DNA of 64,000 nt, taken from Blasia pusilla (lineage: Eukaryota > Marchantiophyta > Marchantiopsida > Blasiales). Made by a program: the position numbers and the translations under genes. The notes under the pieces were generated by a model. It made no database searches and had not been told where the DNA came from. It saw only the letters and a program-made list of their open reading frames with translations. Location: contig CM114274.1 in the NCBI GenBank assembly GCA_050084515.1, positions 15,004,001 to 15,068,000 on the forward strand. The letters are read 5' to 3'. Shown here one piece after another: positions 11,130-23,521 of this stretch; the first letter of the stretch is position 1, and the number at the start of each line of letters is the position of its first letter.

Positions 11130-13120
11130 TACTCTAGTGCCGTAATGTCCCTAAGGACTCTTGTCATCTGGTAATTCTACAATTTCTACACCAAGAGGAG
11201 GTCAGCCATCAAGGTTTGTTGACAATATTAGGCATGTTATTCTTCATCCTCTCCCTCCATCCTTCTACAACCTTCAAAGAACCTAAAACTTTGTTATGCA
11301 CTCTTATCTCCAAAGATACAAAAGGCGTTATGGGAGGTTCTTGTACACATGATGGTTTTGCCACCTTAGGCAATACAGTAGTATGTTGTGCAAATCGTCT
11401 CTTCCAATGTTGGTCGACATACTCGAGCTCCTCCGTGATTTGGGCTTCAAAGTTCTAGATTGCCTCATTGATTAAATCTTGGGCCTCTTCTGGTTCTTTG
11501 CGTACTTTCGCCCTAAGTTTTTTTATCGGCCTCTAGTACTACAAGCTTCATTAGGACTTTGCTCCACTAAGATACTCAGTCAGTGTTCGTCTGTTGCTGA
11601 TCCCTAATCAAATTCCCTTTCTTCGCACTCTCCAACATCGCACTCTGGAAACTAGCCTGGAGAAGATCAATCTACTCTTGTAGCTTCTCTGTGTTTAGCA
11701 AAGACTGTTGTTATTGCCCAAAGAGCTCATGTGCTCCATGCTCAATGTGATCTGCTCCAAGCTCTCCCACTGTCGGGCGTTGCGTGCTTCATATTGTGCC
11801 CCTACTAGCTCTACTTATATTTGGCAGAGAGCCTTCTTCAGCTCTCCAATTTTGATTTCTTGCACCTAATTCTGGCACTCCATTGACTTATTGATCGTCC
11901 GTTGTATGTGAGTAAGCCGCAGGTTTCTGAGGACGTTTATGTACTCTTGTATCGGCACGTGGTTGGACAAGTTTCCGATCTACTTGAGCTCCCCGACTAG
12001 TGGTTCCGTGATTAGCAGAAACAAAGTCAAATGTCTCAAGGTTGTGTGCCCAGGTTGCACCACAAAATTTTCTACAGATTCGGAAGGGAAGATCGATGGT
12101 TCGACTGCTTTGGTGGCGGATATCTCTACTACTTCCTCCTCCGCTTCTTGATGTGGTTCGATTCAAACCCTCTTAGGTCTTGGTTCCCCATGTAATTGTA
12201 AGGGTGGCTGGGATGAAGACCCTTCCATTGGCCTCTCCTTGATTCTCGTCACACTTTGAGGTGTCGCCGCTGGTGTTACCGCCGCTACCTCTCTAGAACC
12301 CAAATCAAATGCTTCGGTGGGCTTTGGTCTTCAAATTGGAGTAGCCGTGACCCACTCCAAAGACTCATTGAGGGTAATCTTCCCAACTTGTAAATACAAA
12401 TGAATTAAGAAGGGAGAGAGATACAATTTCTCTCCCGGTGTTAACGCTGCTGTCAAATCAATTACATGGGTTTGTACAAGCCTCACAAAATCTACTCTTG
12501 GATCTTCGGGTTGCAAATGCATATTCCAAAGAGTGTAACATTGCTTTAGAAGCTTATTACTCATAGAATAGCTCCTACCCGGATTGAACAAGACTTGGTA
12601 CAACTTACAAAATTGCACAAATAGAGGAGGGTTCAACATCTACGGCTTGTAGCCATTCCTTCCTAATTTCTCTACTGTGACGCACCCCAGCTCTTCAAGC
12701 TCCTCCTGTCAAACAAGAGCATCACAATCCATATCCTTCTGTGGGGCTGCAAGTAACTCATACGTGACCCGCCACATCTCGGGGGTCCAATTATTTAGTT
12801 GCTCCCGATACTTGTATCCCTTCTTGCCAAATTCAATCACCTTGGAGCTCGAATGTAGCTCCGTGAGTAACGCCACCAAAAATTGCAATCAATATGCTCC
12901 AAAGAACTGCCACAAAGACCTATCCTCCAAGGCTTCGCACATTTCACTCCAAATCCCTAACGCTGGGTACACCCCGTACTTCATGAGAGCCATGTCTTCC
13001 TTGCTACTCTGGTCTGTCTGCTTTTGACGGTTCTTGCAAGATCTCTGTAGGGCCCTTTTTGGTTGACTCTTGACGGTTTCGGGTCCTCTTGCCATGAGAA
13101 ATAAGCGAACTCGCACCCCC
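11130..13120 (-). pseudogene. Unidentified ORF downstream of integrase in G1
   Basis: After the integrase of G1 and before its 3' LTR lies about 2 kb of minus-strand sequence that keeps long open blocks: around 13030-12890 (EDMALMKYGVYPALGIWSE), 12639-12331 (102 codons, including LFNPGRSYSMSNKLLKQCYT), 12166-11888, and a Glu/Gln-rich helical region to about 11250 (ITEELEYVDQHWKRRFAQ). The blocks are broken by several stops but follow each other like one protein of roughly 600 residues. I do not recognise a family. Plant Tat/Athila-type elements often carry an extra ORF in this place. I see no signal peptide or membrane segment that would make it envelope-like. Confidence 0.5.
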
Positions 13121-13399
13121 CGTCCGACTTCTCTACGCTTGATAGCCGCCAGTCTTACATAACGACCGCTCCTTCCGTAACGGCCTCTTGGAACTCTTCA
13201 CGATCTAGTGCGAAGAACATGAGGACAAAGAATGCAAGATGGAAAAGACAAAGAATGTGAAGACAAAGAAGGAAAAGACCTGAGAACAGCACCAAAATTC
13301 CCTTGTCTTTCCTGAGTCCTTGCAAGTCTTGGGAGTCCTAACTTCACCCGGTCTGAAATGTTTAGCGTCGGTACTGTGCCGACGTTCTTTATCCCCTCC

Positions 13400-14614
13400 C
13401 TCAGTCTTCAGGTAGGTGTATAATATCTTTGCACATGCATGCCATTTACCTTTTTCGGCAATGCTTCTCCTTTCAACATTTCCAATTGTAAAGAACCATT
13501 TTAAAAAATCTCCAAAACCTGGTGAGGCCCCATCCAATTTAACTTCAGCTTCCTTGGGAACTTTAGACGATGGTTGTCAAAAAGTATCACCAAGTCTCCC
13601 TCTCTTATTGATTGTGGTCTTATTCTTGTCATAGCGTCTCTTCCTTTGTGCTTGGATAGTCTTTGTATGTCCAAGGGCAAGATGTCCTGCCTCCTCCGCC
13701 GCTACCAGGTCTTTGGTCCTCTTTTCCGTGGTAGCCAACTCTCCTTTGTCCCTCTCTTCTTCTAAAATTCGGTAGGTGGGCACATCCCATTCAATTGGAA
13801 CAAGGGGTTGTATTTTGTATGTCAGATAGAATGGTATGTACTTGGTAGTGACTTTATCCGTTGTTTGGTATGCCCAGAGGGCAACAAGAATCTTGGTATC
13901 CCAATCATAATAATAGGTGATAGTCATGCGGTTCAAGATCCTACAAATAAGCCCATTGGACTTCTAAGTTAACCCATTGGCTTCGAGATTGTATGGGGTA
14001 GTCTTCCTGTGCTTGATCAGGAAATGGTCGATCAAAGCTTTGACCATCTGGTTGAGGAAATGAGTTCCCCTGTCACTTACTAATTCCAGAGGATAACCAT
14101 ATCTATTAATGATCATTTCATATAAAACTTTAGCTACTGCCTCACTGTCGTCGTTCGTAGTAGCAATTCCTTCCACTATCTTGGTACAATAATCCGTGGC
14201 AATTAAAATATACTTCCGGCGGGTCTGCCGAGTGGCAGGTGAGATAGGTCCCACAAAATTGATACCCCACTTCTCAAAAGGGGCTAAGGGAAGAATAGAT
14301 ACCAAAGGCCAGCAGGAGGTCGTTGTGGGCCTTCCTGCTCTTTGATAAGCATCACACTTTTGTATAAAGAACCTGACATCCCGATACATTATGGGCCACA
14401 AATAGCGTGCGGCCACGATCTTCTTGACCATATTCTTAATAGCATAATGCCCTCCTGCATCCTCCGAGTGCAGAGCAACAATCACTTGTGGTACTTCCTC
14501 CTTCTCCAAGCATCTCCAGTATTCTTTGTCTACGCCAAGCTTGAATAACACCTCATGGCAGAGCTCATAAGGCCCTACCTTATGTAAAAACACTGCCCGT
14601 TCTTCTATTGTCAT
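13400..14614 (-). pseudogene. G1 integrase
   Basis: Minus-strand frames give the zinc-binding N-terminus (H-x-H near GHYAIKNMVKK; C-DAYQRAG where the second Cys of CDACQRAG is Tyr). The catalytic core follows: KWGINFVGPISP with the first Asp replaced by Asn, VSDRGTHFLNQ with the second Asp, and YNLEANGLT leading to the Glu. Downstream, frames at 13936-13577 read as the core end and C-terminal domain (HLALGHTKTIQAQRKRRYDK). An out-of-frame end near 13535-13400 reads LPKKVNGMHVQRYY, the usual gypsy integrase finish. No chromodomain follows. Frameshifts and the Asp to Asn change make it inactive. Confidence 0.85.
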
Positions 14615-14626
14615 AGGGGCTGGAAA

Positions 14627-15114
14627 TCAGAAAGTGACGAGGAACCGCAAAATGTCCTTGTATGAAGATCTTCTCAAGATTTCTTCGCTTATCAAGAACA
14701 ACACCTCATCTGGAAAATTGTCTTCCAGGGTCTTCGTGAGGTCGGCCTTCGACGTCCTCAACCGTGATAGGAAGTCCTCATTCGTGAGGATTTTCCCCGC
14801 TCTTGTTACCACGTCAAATGTGAACTCTTGTACCAAGAGAATCCACTGGGCAATCCTGCCTGAAAAATCTGCTTTGACCACCAAGGCACGAAGCGCAAAA
14901 TGATCGACATGAAAAAAAATGGGTACCCCAGCAAGTACTGCCAGAACTTCTTGCAGGAAAAGACCATTCCCAAGGCCTCCCTCTCCATAGTAGTGTACTT
15001 CTGCTCCGTCAGTGAGAGTTTCCAACTTGCATAATAGATGGGGTAATCCTTCTTCTTCTCATCTACTTGATTTAGTACTACACCAATCGCAAATGAAGAG
15101 ATGTCTACATACAC
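14627..15114 (-). pseudogene. G1 RNase H
   Basis: The frame starts with YVDISSFAIGVVLNQ (first Asp of the RNase H site) and contains YPIYYASWKLSLTEQKYTTMEREALGMVF, a conserved Ty3/gypsy RNase H block holding the catalytic Glu. A frameshift near 14920 moves the rest (HVDHFALRALV, GRIAQWILLVQEFTFDVV and DFLSRL) to the neighbouring frame. It is directly continuous with the RT upstream. Confidence 0.85.
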
Positions 15115-16008
15115 CTAGAATGTCTTTGTACAGTCTATAGGCTGAAGCACAAGAGTTGTCATCAACGCCTGTTTCAAATCCTCGAATGTTGTCTGACATG
15201 CTGGCAACCACTCCCACTCCTTGGTCTTCTTTAGTAGGATAGTTAAAGGCTTTGCCTTTAGTGCGTAATCCTTAATGAATCGGCGATAGTACCCCACATG
15301 CCCCAAGAATTCTCTTAGCTCACGGAGATTTGTGAGAGCTTTCAACTCTGAAATTATCTCCACTTTAGCCTTATCCACTTTGATACTACGCGAAGATACT
15401 TGATGCCCCAATAGGATACCTTGCTTCATTGCAATGTAAGACTTCTCCAGATGCAAAGACAATTGCACCTCTCTACACCAAGCCAACGTGAGCTCTAGCT
15501 TCTGCAAATGATTGGCGGCCAAGCTGAAGATGCAAAAGTCATCCAGGAAGATTTCTATGAACCTTCGCAAGTACTCGTGAAAGATAGAGATCATCATTCT
15601 TTGAAAAGTGGACGAGGCATTGCATAGGCCAAAAGGCATCACTCGATAGGCAAAAGTACCCCAATCCATGGTGAAAGTAGTCAGGGCCCGGTCCTTTTCT
15701 CTTATGGACACTTGATTGTAACCAGAATATCCGTCCAAGAATGTATAGCATTCATGACCAGCCACTTTATCTAAGATAGTATCGGTAAAGGGCAGGGGGT
15801 GATGATCCTTCAGGGTGGCCGCATTCAGCTTCCTATAGTCTTGACATACCGTGATCTTACTTGTCTGCTTCTTCAAAAAAATGACTATGGGAGATACCCA
15901 CTCACTACTAAGAACCGGATCAATGACTCTTGCTTCCAACCTCTGGTCAATTTTATCTTTGACCATTAAGGAATACTTTGGATTTAATCTATATTGCCGC
16001 ATTCGCAC
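15115..16008 (-). pseudogene. G1 reverse transcriptase (longest open block)
   Basis: The open stretch of 297 codons carries all landmark RT blocks in order: EWVSPIVIFLKK, CQDYRKLNAATLKDHHPLPF, FLDGYSGYNQV, FGLCNASSTFQRMM, and EIFLDDFCIF, the catalytic FLDD box with both aspartates present. LREFLGHVGYYRRFIKDYA is the standard connection to RNase H. It is the best preserved part of G1 and would be the best stretch for placing the family in a phylogeny. Confidence 0.9.
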
Positions 16009-16019
16009 AACGATTTCCC

Positions 16020-16847
16020 CGAACTTCAGATCAATTCTATGCTCCCCTATTTGGCTCCGACTCCTTTCATCTCATCCATGGTGTAGGCAAACACATACAG
16101 GTACTTCCAAAGCAAAGTTTTATATAGTGAAAGTTCAGATGAAGACAAGTCTGCGAAGAGATGCAAGGCTTTAGTATTGCTCATCAAGACTTCTTGGTAG
16201 TGCCTTCTCCTACACCATCTTCTCCGTGAACTGGTAGGTAGTGAGCCCAGATGGTTCCTCGCTTGGACACGACTTGCTTCGCTCTAATTGTAGAAATTCT
16301 TCATCTATCTCATAGCACTCTAAATAGCACACATAGGACGAGGACTCTGTGTCAACTGCCCGATCTTGATATGAGGTATACCCCTCATCTGTGGTAGGTG
16401 TCTCTCTGTGAGACGGCCGAGACTTCCAAGACAACTTCACCAACTTCTTGGAAGTACTTGATGGCGCTTGGAAAGTGAATCTTTGTCTTTCCAATCTCTA
16501 TTGACCTGAGCCCCATAAAGCCACGGCCTTCCAATGAGTAAGGGATAACATGTGATTGTCAAAGGCTGAAGGACAGGATAGTCCAATAGAAATAGCACCC
16601 CTCCTATCATAGTGGGTATCTAGGTAAGCTGCCCCAAGGGCCGCTTACGAGACTAATCCGCTAAACGTAAATACTTATCGGTGGGTTCATACTTAGTGTA
16701 ACCCAAATCCTGCGCGATCTGCTCTGTCAAGATGTTGATCCCACTTCCGAAATCTATAGGAACCTTCTTGATGGTATGCCCTTCAATTTTGACCTCTACT
16801 TTCGGCGCAACAACGTCTTCTACTTCTATGCAAAACAAATCCATCAC
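16020..16847 (-). pseudogene. G1 retropepsin and PR-RT linker
   Basis: The block 16847-16653 reads VPIDFGSGINILTEQIAQDLG, the gypsy retropepsin start with the catalytic Asp in a DFGSG setting (D-x-GSG variants are common in Tat-like plant gypsy proteases), followed by a hydrophobic flap region. The linker (16494-16210) is rich in Ser, Thr and acidic residues and unconserved. The upstream polyprotein is joined to RT across several stops. Confidence 0.7.
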
Positions 16848-16859
16848 TAGGAACTTCCT

Positions 16860-17353
16860 TGCTCCTGCCTTCTTCTAACGTCTAACCTTCCAACGTTGGA
16901 GAATTTTCCCATAAATGGGATTATCCATAAGTAACTGCAATAAGGATATATTTGCTGGGCTGGCAGCCAAATCCTTCAGCAAGTCGCAAGCTTCCATCAC
17001 CAATGGGAAGCCACCAAAGTCTCCATTTTTACTTCTTTGTTCTTTAAGGGTCCTGGTGCAAAGACTCCCCTTGCTTGTTCTTCCTAAACTTGGTTACGCA
17101 CCTGCTCCTCTACTTTTGGATGGAAGTACTTCGGATGGTTCCAATCAAAAGCCGGATCCTCATCACCTTTCAGGATAGCTTTCTCCCCTCGGTACGTCTC
17201 AACCACTTCCTTTGTAGATGGAATACTTCGAGAAGATGAAGACTCGTGGGTCTTTGCCCTCACAGTTTTCTTCTTAGACTTGGACTTGGTTTCCACTGCG
17301 AAGACTTCGTTGAGAACACTAGAAGGAAACAAACACCCTTCTTAGCCACTAGA
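16860..17353 (-). pseudogene. G1 gag-protease junction remnant
   Basis: The minus-strand frame 17332-17084 encodes a basic, Ser/Lys-rich segment (ETKSKSKKKTVRAK), then FDWNHPKYFHPK. It lies directly upstream of the protease and should be the end of Gag or the Gag-PR linker. No capsid or zinc knuckle is found further right because a CACTA terminus begins at 17357. Confidence 0.45.
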
Positions 17354-17356
17354 TTA

Positions 17357-17371
17357 CACTACTATAGTAAG
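17357..17371 (+). repeat. CACTA terminal repeat
   Basis: CACTACTATAGTAAG has the invariant CACTA start of En/Spm elements and is preceded by TTA (17354-17356). Confidence 0.6.
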
Positions 17372-17821
17372 TTAAAAAGAATATTTAGCCAGTGGTGACT
17401 AGCATTTACAACTACAAAAATATAGTATCAAAGGACTCATTATTTAGGATTTCTAGTCATAAAGTGACACGTTGGTAACATGACATGGCAATATTTACAG
17501 CTAGGAAATATCCTAGTCATTAACATGATCGATATGACATGGAAACTATATTATGCTGACAATGCATTACTTTTGATATGCCACGTTGCTCTGCCTAGTT
17601 ATTATTAAGACTATTTCTAGTCGTAATTGAGTCGTTAAGATTGAAAATTGCTATAACAAAAGAAATTGGTTACACTTGTAATAGTTTGATATGTCCATAT
17701 GGTGCATTTTTCATGATTCAAGACTAATATTAGTTTTATATTAAGTAGTATTTGTTGATTACATTCATGTGTTGACACATGTCAAAATCATGATCAAACA
17801 TGTGTATTGTTGATACTATGG

Positions 17822-18055
17822 TGAACACCAGTGATAAGGAGTGTTATCACTACATATAGTTATATGAAGAAGGCATAGTTATTTTTATGATTGGTTGAAG
17901 TACTAGTGATAATGTGTGTTATCACTATATGTAGTTGTATCAAGAATGCATAGTTATTTTTATGACTGGTTGAAGTACTAGTGATAATGTGTGTTATCAC
18001 TACATGTAGTTGTATCAAGAACGCATAGTTATTTTTATGACCGGTTGAAGTTGTA
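17822..18055. repeat. CACTA subterminal repeats, about 74-bp period
   Basis: Three units begin near 17828, 17908 and 17982. Each holds GTGATAAxGxGTGTTATCAC (an inverted pair) and GCATAGTTATTTTTATGA. Subterminal repeats of this kind are known binding sites for the TnpA-type protein of CACTA elements; that role is inferred here. Confidence 0.6.
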
Positions 18056-18719
18056 TAATAAGTCTTCTAACTAGTGATAGTGGCAATATTACTGTGATTT
18101 CAGTTGTACAATAGTTTAAAAAAATGAAGAATAAGATATATTGTGGGGACCTTTCTTCTTGTGAGAGAATCCATAGAATAAGAAATTGTATGGTGAGACC
18201 ATAAAAGACTTCCCCTCATAACCGAAAAATTTCTATTTTCATTTTAGAAACCAGATTGATGGGATAAGTATTGGTGAGCAAATTTCATGCATCAATGAAG
18301 GCACACTAGGGACTCTTGTTTGCCTTCACTCTGATGGTTAATAGCCTGTAAAAAATAGGTAAATCAAGGCAAGAAGGTAAAGCATTCATGAAGGGCTCAT
18401 TGCAAATTGTAAGATCCAATAAGCAAAAACTTAATGAACCAACTAATCAGCAGATCTAACATGCATCTTTAAAAAAAATTTAGAATGGTAATTGAGAGCC
18501 TAAAGGTAGGAAAATTGAGAAAGAAGATAAAATACAAAGTCCATTGTATTTACTTACAAAGTTCATGAGAACCTGAGTAATTCTTGGACAACTTTGTCCA
18601 ACAAAATTCATTCAAACAGAAAAAAGCAAAAGTTCTACTAAAGACAAGTATAAGATATACGGTGTAATTTCAGCAAAAATTGAAGCTAAATGAAAGTAAC
18701 TTTCACACCATAAACTAAT

Positions 18720-21700
18720 GCGGGCCTACAATCTTTTTCACTGATCTCTCGGGCCACAAAATGGAAAAACCTACTGCATCCTTGAGAAGTATTTGTGGAG
18801 GATCATCATCGTGGTTGGGAAATGGTAGTTGAGCTTCTGGCTTACACTAATCAGATCCACCTTGATACACCCTAGGAGAATCAATCTACCATGATACTGA
18901 TCTCTTCCTGCAATGCCAGATATTTGCCCTACTGCCATATGTTGCCATCCTTTGCGATTCTTTGAAAGAAAGACATGATCCCCTACTGTCAACTACATGT
19001 ACAATCACAATAACATAAATCAGAATTCAGATCCCAACTTATAAATTCTACCAATACACATAAGCACATGTTCCAATCTTAGTTACCTTCTTAACGCTCC
19101 AACCATTTTGGGGAATATTGCAAGAGTATGTGGGAATCGTAAAATCACCTTCCAAAAATTTCTACAAATCCAATCCACTTTAAATCAATATACATGAAGA
19201 ACTCTGCTGATACAATGAAAGCACAAATGGAAAAAAAACATCATCAATTACTTACAATGTTCTTCTCTTTCCTCTCATTGAGTGAAGGGTGCTTCTTTTT
19301 TATCTTTACTTGGAAGAAGCTCCCTTTCCCAACATATCTTGGGTCTTCTTGATACCCTTGCCAATAGGTTCCACTAGAACTCTAGAAGATAAGCCTTGAG
19401 ATTCTTTAGGCTTCTTCCTCTCTAAGATTCCTTCTTGCTTGTTCTCAATCACTCCCATACCATAATTAGTTTGTGAATTATGAGAAGGCTGTACACCTAA
19501 CACAGAATTTCCATCTTCATCCACGGTTAAATCTAATACTGGATTATCTTTAAGTTTTGATATCATGGGTAAACTCTGATCCTAAAGAACATATGGGAGA
19601 GAAAGTGTCAGAGTAGGAACTACCACACTTGGATCAAAATTGGTGGTTTATTGAGGTACCACTTGAGTCATCTTGGATAACATAGCCATGATTTGGCCTA
19701 TGTTTTTCTTGATATAAAAAATGTGTGACTTTGTGGATGCACTATCTTTCTCCATATTATCTATTCTGTGGGTTAAGGATGTCGTTGCACTTTGTATCAA
19801 AGGGCATGTTCATCAACAAAAACAAGTTAGCTATTTGCAATAGCTTAGAACCAAGATACAATGATGAAAATATCACATTAGTGCAACTATAAGGAGAGTA
19901 GGACTACTGTAGTTTCCAACCAAAAAAAAATCAGATTGGTGCAACTGAAAGATACAAGATCAAGCCACACAACAAAGATCCAAGGACAAGAAGAGAAATC
20001 ATATGCCATGAAAGATACCATGGATTTGCAATCTATTGTAGAGGGTTACTCTTATTAAGAGAGATGTCAATAATACCTTATTGCTGATACTTTGTTGGCT
20101 TGGATCCACTTTAGGAGTGTTGAGGGTCTCTTGTATTGTAGGAGAAGCTCCTCCCTCCTTCTTCTACTTGAAAATATCCAAAATTGAAAAACCCGAATCA
20201 AGATTTAGTCATATTCCAAGATGTAAGAACTCCCAATAATACCTAAATTCTGCCAACAAAGAAACCAGGAAGACTCAATGGATAATATACTTACAAACAC
20301 ATTCTTTGGGCCCGAATATCCTTGTCTCCCATTAGGGTCGGGGTTTTCCACCTTAGAGCTCTTGGCCCTCATTCGTTCAAATTTCTGTTGTCCCACGAGT
20401 GACACCCAATTCGACTTCAATGAATGCCATGTTTTTGGATTCACATATGGAGGATAAGCGCATTCTTCAGATGCCCCTTTTTCTCTCCAATACTTTTTCA
20501 AGCGGGCCCGCTCTCGTTTCATCAGATCTTGGAGAGAATTATGCCAAAACCTCTCACTAAATTCACCACCCACATACTCGTAACAATTGCCAATCTGTCA
20601 TGCGCCTACTCTCCTTGAACGTTAATCTTTGTTTTTTCGAAAGCGTGCATTCAGTAGGTCACGCTCTCAATGATGATTTGCATCCAAACACGCACTCTGG
20701 TTAGTCGGGTCTTGGATCAATCAGGGGGCTAACTTCCCGAGTTCTCGTCTCGGTCTCTCATCAAGCTCACCCTTCCTTGTTTCGCGGTTTACAACACAGA
20801 AAAGTCTCGAAAGACTTGGGATAGACTTTTTGGTTAGTTCAAAAACCTCAAATGGTGTTTTGCGCCTGGCGGTTCCAACTTTCCGATGGACATCCAATGA
20901 GTCCCTAACCGAGACTCGCACAAAGTGAATCTCGGGTCGGAATCCAAGTGTGGCGTACAAAGTCCACTCCCTTGGATCATGTTTGGGTTTCGAGTTCGCC
21001 AAACTCCCGTTCCATCCTGTGCCTTTGAGATGCCGTTTGGTGCTCAAAGTGGGGATTCGTGTTCCAAGACATCTTGGAGAGACTCCTCCCTTATTAGTAC
21101 TTCTGGGGATCTCCGGGGTTCCCTACATTTAGGGAAAGACACCCGAGCCTCTCCAATTGGCCCTCAACACGATTGCTTTCATAGTCATTTTTGGCCAATA
21201 TCTCAATTTGTACTTATGCTTTTGCTAAGATCTTTAGTGCATTGAAAGTGTCTCAAGATAAGCTTTCCAACGCGCCCTTAGTTGTTACAAACGCATCTTG
21301 GGGCTAAACGTTATGGTCCAAAACACAGTCAAATTCCCCAAACGCTAGTCGTGTTCCAAACATGGTTCTCACCTCTTTGGCAACCAACCTTCCAAGACTC
21401 CACTCATCTCAAGTCTTGGCTTTTGTTTGGTCTAGGTTTCCAGGTCACAACCACTAAAGCATGAAATGCTCAACTCTCTTTGGCGTTTTTTCTCTTGGAC
21501 TTTTCCAAGAGATCTTTCCAAAAGCCTCTCCAAAGCGCGAACATTGTAGCGTGAGTCCACTTGAAATCTGATGTTCTGCTTGGCGCCTATTTGGTGTTGT
21601 TTGGTTATGAGGGTCGCGACACAATCTCTCTACGGATGGCTTTCAAGTCTTGCTCAGCTTGTTTACTAACATCAACTATACTAAGGTCCAAGTGGCGATG

Positions 21701-23250
21701 TACACTCGCCTTGACATCATCATGCCTTGGCTCTTTCCTTCACAACCATAAAAAATGTCACTGTTTTCTGTCACATCTATTGTAGATTTTAGCCCTACAC
21801 ATTCACGAATCGAATTGGTTGCTTTCCACTTCTCATAAACTTCTTTGCGGCACATACGATTAAGAGATGAATCTATCAAAAAAGATGTAGTCAAAGTAAG
21901 AAAACAAACCAAGTTTCACTTTGAAAAAAAACCATAATTGATAAAACATTAATGTAATGTCATTTTTCTAATAACCCTACATAAAATTTCAACTTACCAA
22001 GTGAATTTTTTTGGCCTCTCCACTCATACGGAACTTCTATTGGAGTTGTTGATGGTGGTACATAAAAACCCTGTGTAGGATGGGGTGGATAAAAGGTCCC
22101 AAGTGGGGGACCCAACCTAGAGGCATTGAACCTGAAAAAAAAACAAGAGACCTTATTGCTTAAGAACATATAGCAATGAACTACCATTACGATGAAAAAA
22201 GAGGAAAACAATCCTTTGTGAACTAGTATAAGAACTTAGACCCAAGGATTTAACTTGAAAAGTTGATCTCCAACCAGGTAATGAAATGGCCATTGGGATG
22301 GCATTTGAAATCCTTGATGATAGCCATGCATTGGCCAAGGGTATGCAACATTAGAGCAGGATCCTTGGTTGTCCTTTGATTTCTTTACCGGACTCTTGCC
22401 CTACATGAGACACATATTCAACATCTGTACATACCCAATCAATTTATCAACAAAATCTGATAGGACTATTCCACTCACTATTTCTTTTGGCAAGCTTATC
22501 AAATTAGTATTAGACTATGCATTGTAATCTTGATAAGCATGAAATGAAAAAGATAAGGATAAGGACAGAATCTAACACTTTGTTCTCCATGTTTAAGACG
22601 CTTGTTGATCTTGTATGGAGACTTCGAGGTGCTTTCTCTAAGAAATTCTGAAGGCTCTAGACTTGATTGCTTCATATTAACATCAAATTTGAGATCTAAC
22701 TCCGAAGCATCACTGTGGAATTTTTCCTCGTCATCTGAAGACCCTTGGTCGTTCATCTTCAATTTATGGCACTGTTGACGAGTAAGATGTACTGTGGGCG
22801 TGGATGGTTGTTGTGTCTTTCTAGTATTGTTTTCTCTCGATACCTTAGCTTTATGTGATTCCTCTGGAAACCAACATGTAACAGAATAATATGTAAGTTG
22901 GATATAAGTTACGGAATATGACCTTGAAGTACACCTCTGTAGAATATCTTCCAGATCTCTTCAAAGTAAGGAAATCGATCTTTGAGAGCCTTAATTGGAA
23001 ATTGGAAAATATGAGGAAGAGCAAAGATGGTCTAAGGCTTACCGCCATTGAGAAGCAAGGAGACATGTTGCTGCCCTCACTCTTGCACAATGCTCCTCTC
23101 GTTATCTCAAATACTCTACGTTTGCCTCCTCCGTGGATAGTTTTGTCCCTACATCAACAAGCGGAACTCCATTTCCTAGGGTCGTTAGGGTAACTCCACT
23201 ATTAGACTCAAAATAGTTTTTGGACTCTTGAATCTGCATCCTGAAATCAA
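18720..23250 (-). pseudogene. CACTA TnpA-like gene, multi-exon, interrupted
   Basis: Exon-like open blocks on the minus strand, separated by AT-rich intron-like spacers, are: an acidic N-terminal part (22870-22500, DDEEKFHSDASELDLKF); Pro-rich blocks (22400-22000); a Transposase_24-like block (about 21670-20270, with GGEFSERFWHN, NPKTWHSLKSNW and RMRAKSSKVENPDP); a Ser/Lys block (19800-19306); and the C-terminal domain (18992-18720, VGDHVFLSKNRKGW then DAVGFSILWPERSV), matching the terminal AVGxxxAWP pattern of plant CACTA ORF2 proteins. The Transposase_24-like exon is cut by solo LTR R1. Removing R1 and one copy of its target duplication restores an open frame across the site. Confidence 0.6.
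20596..21621 (-). repeat. Solo LTR R1 with CAATC target duplication
   Basis: The 1,026-bp segment starts TGTCATGCGCC and ends GTCGCGACA in plus orientation, so on the minus strand it reads TGTCGCGACCCTCA...TGACA. It is flanked on both sides by CAATC (20591-20595 and 21622-21626), a perfect 5-bp duplication. It is homologous to 26047-27040. No internal retrotransposon sequence is present, so it is a solo LTR formed by LTR-LTR recombination. It interrupts a CACTA exon. Confidence 0.92.
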
Positions 23251-23521
23251 ACACACATCGCAAAACCAAGGAACGTATTTAGCCGCAAATCTTTGGCACA
23301 ATCAAGGATGTGCCAATGTCTTGACTTTAACATTTTACAAGTTAATCACTCTCTGATTGGTATAATCAGACCTTGCACCGGATTTGGAACTTTCATAAAA
23401 AAAGAATATTGTAACAAAAAGGGTACAAATAGGAATCAACACACTACTACAATACCTGGATATTGCATTAAAGTCCATTACAATAGCTTTTTATTACTCC
23501 TCCCGTACAAAGTAGTACACC

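Larger units (their letters stand above)
5794..17353 (-). mobile_element. Ty3/gypsy element G1, 5'-truncated, with nested copia
   Basis: The order on the minus strand from right to left is a gag/protease remnant (17332-16650), linker, RT (16008), RNase H (15114), integrase (14614-13400), an extra ORF of unknown function (13120-11240), polypurine tract and 3' LTR (7363-5794). The copia element at 7370-11116 sits at the LTR boundary. No 5' LTR is found on the right: homology stops just before the CACTA terminus at 17357, so the 5' end was either displaced by CACTA insertion or deleted. The integrase order (after RT/RH) defines Ty3/gypsy, and no chromodomain was seen at the integrase end. All coding parts carry stops or frameshifts. 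Confidence 0.75.

Noticed and set aside
13205-13300. Hydrophobic C-terminal segment that could pass for an envelope-like membrane anchor next to G1 integrase
   Set aside because: It comes from a purine/pyrimidine-biased stretch read in a frame different from the integrase end; no signal peptide or partner domain.
23441-23460. A second CACTA terminus (CACTACTACAATACC)
   Set aside because: Same orientation as the terminus at 17357, no target duplication or subterminal repeats found, and it lies between TNP2 and TnpA-like parts of what reads as one element.
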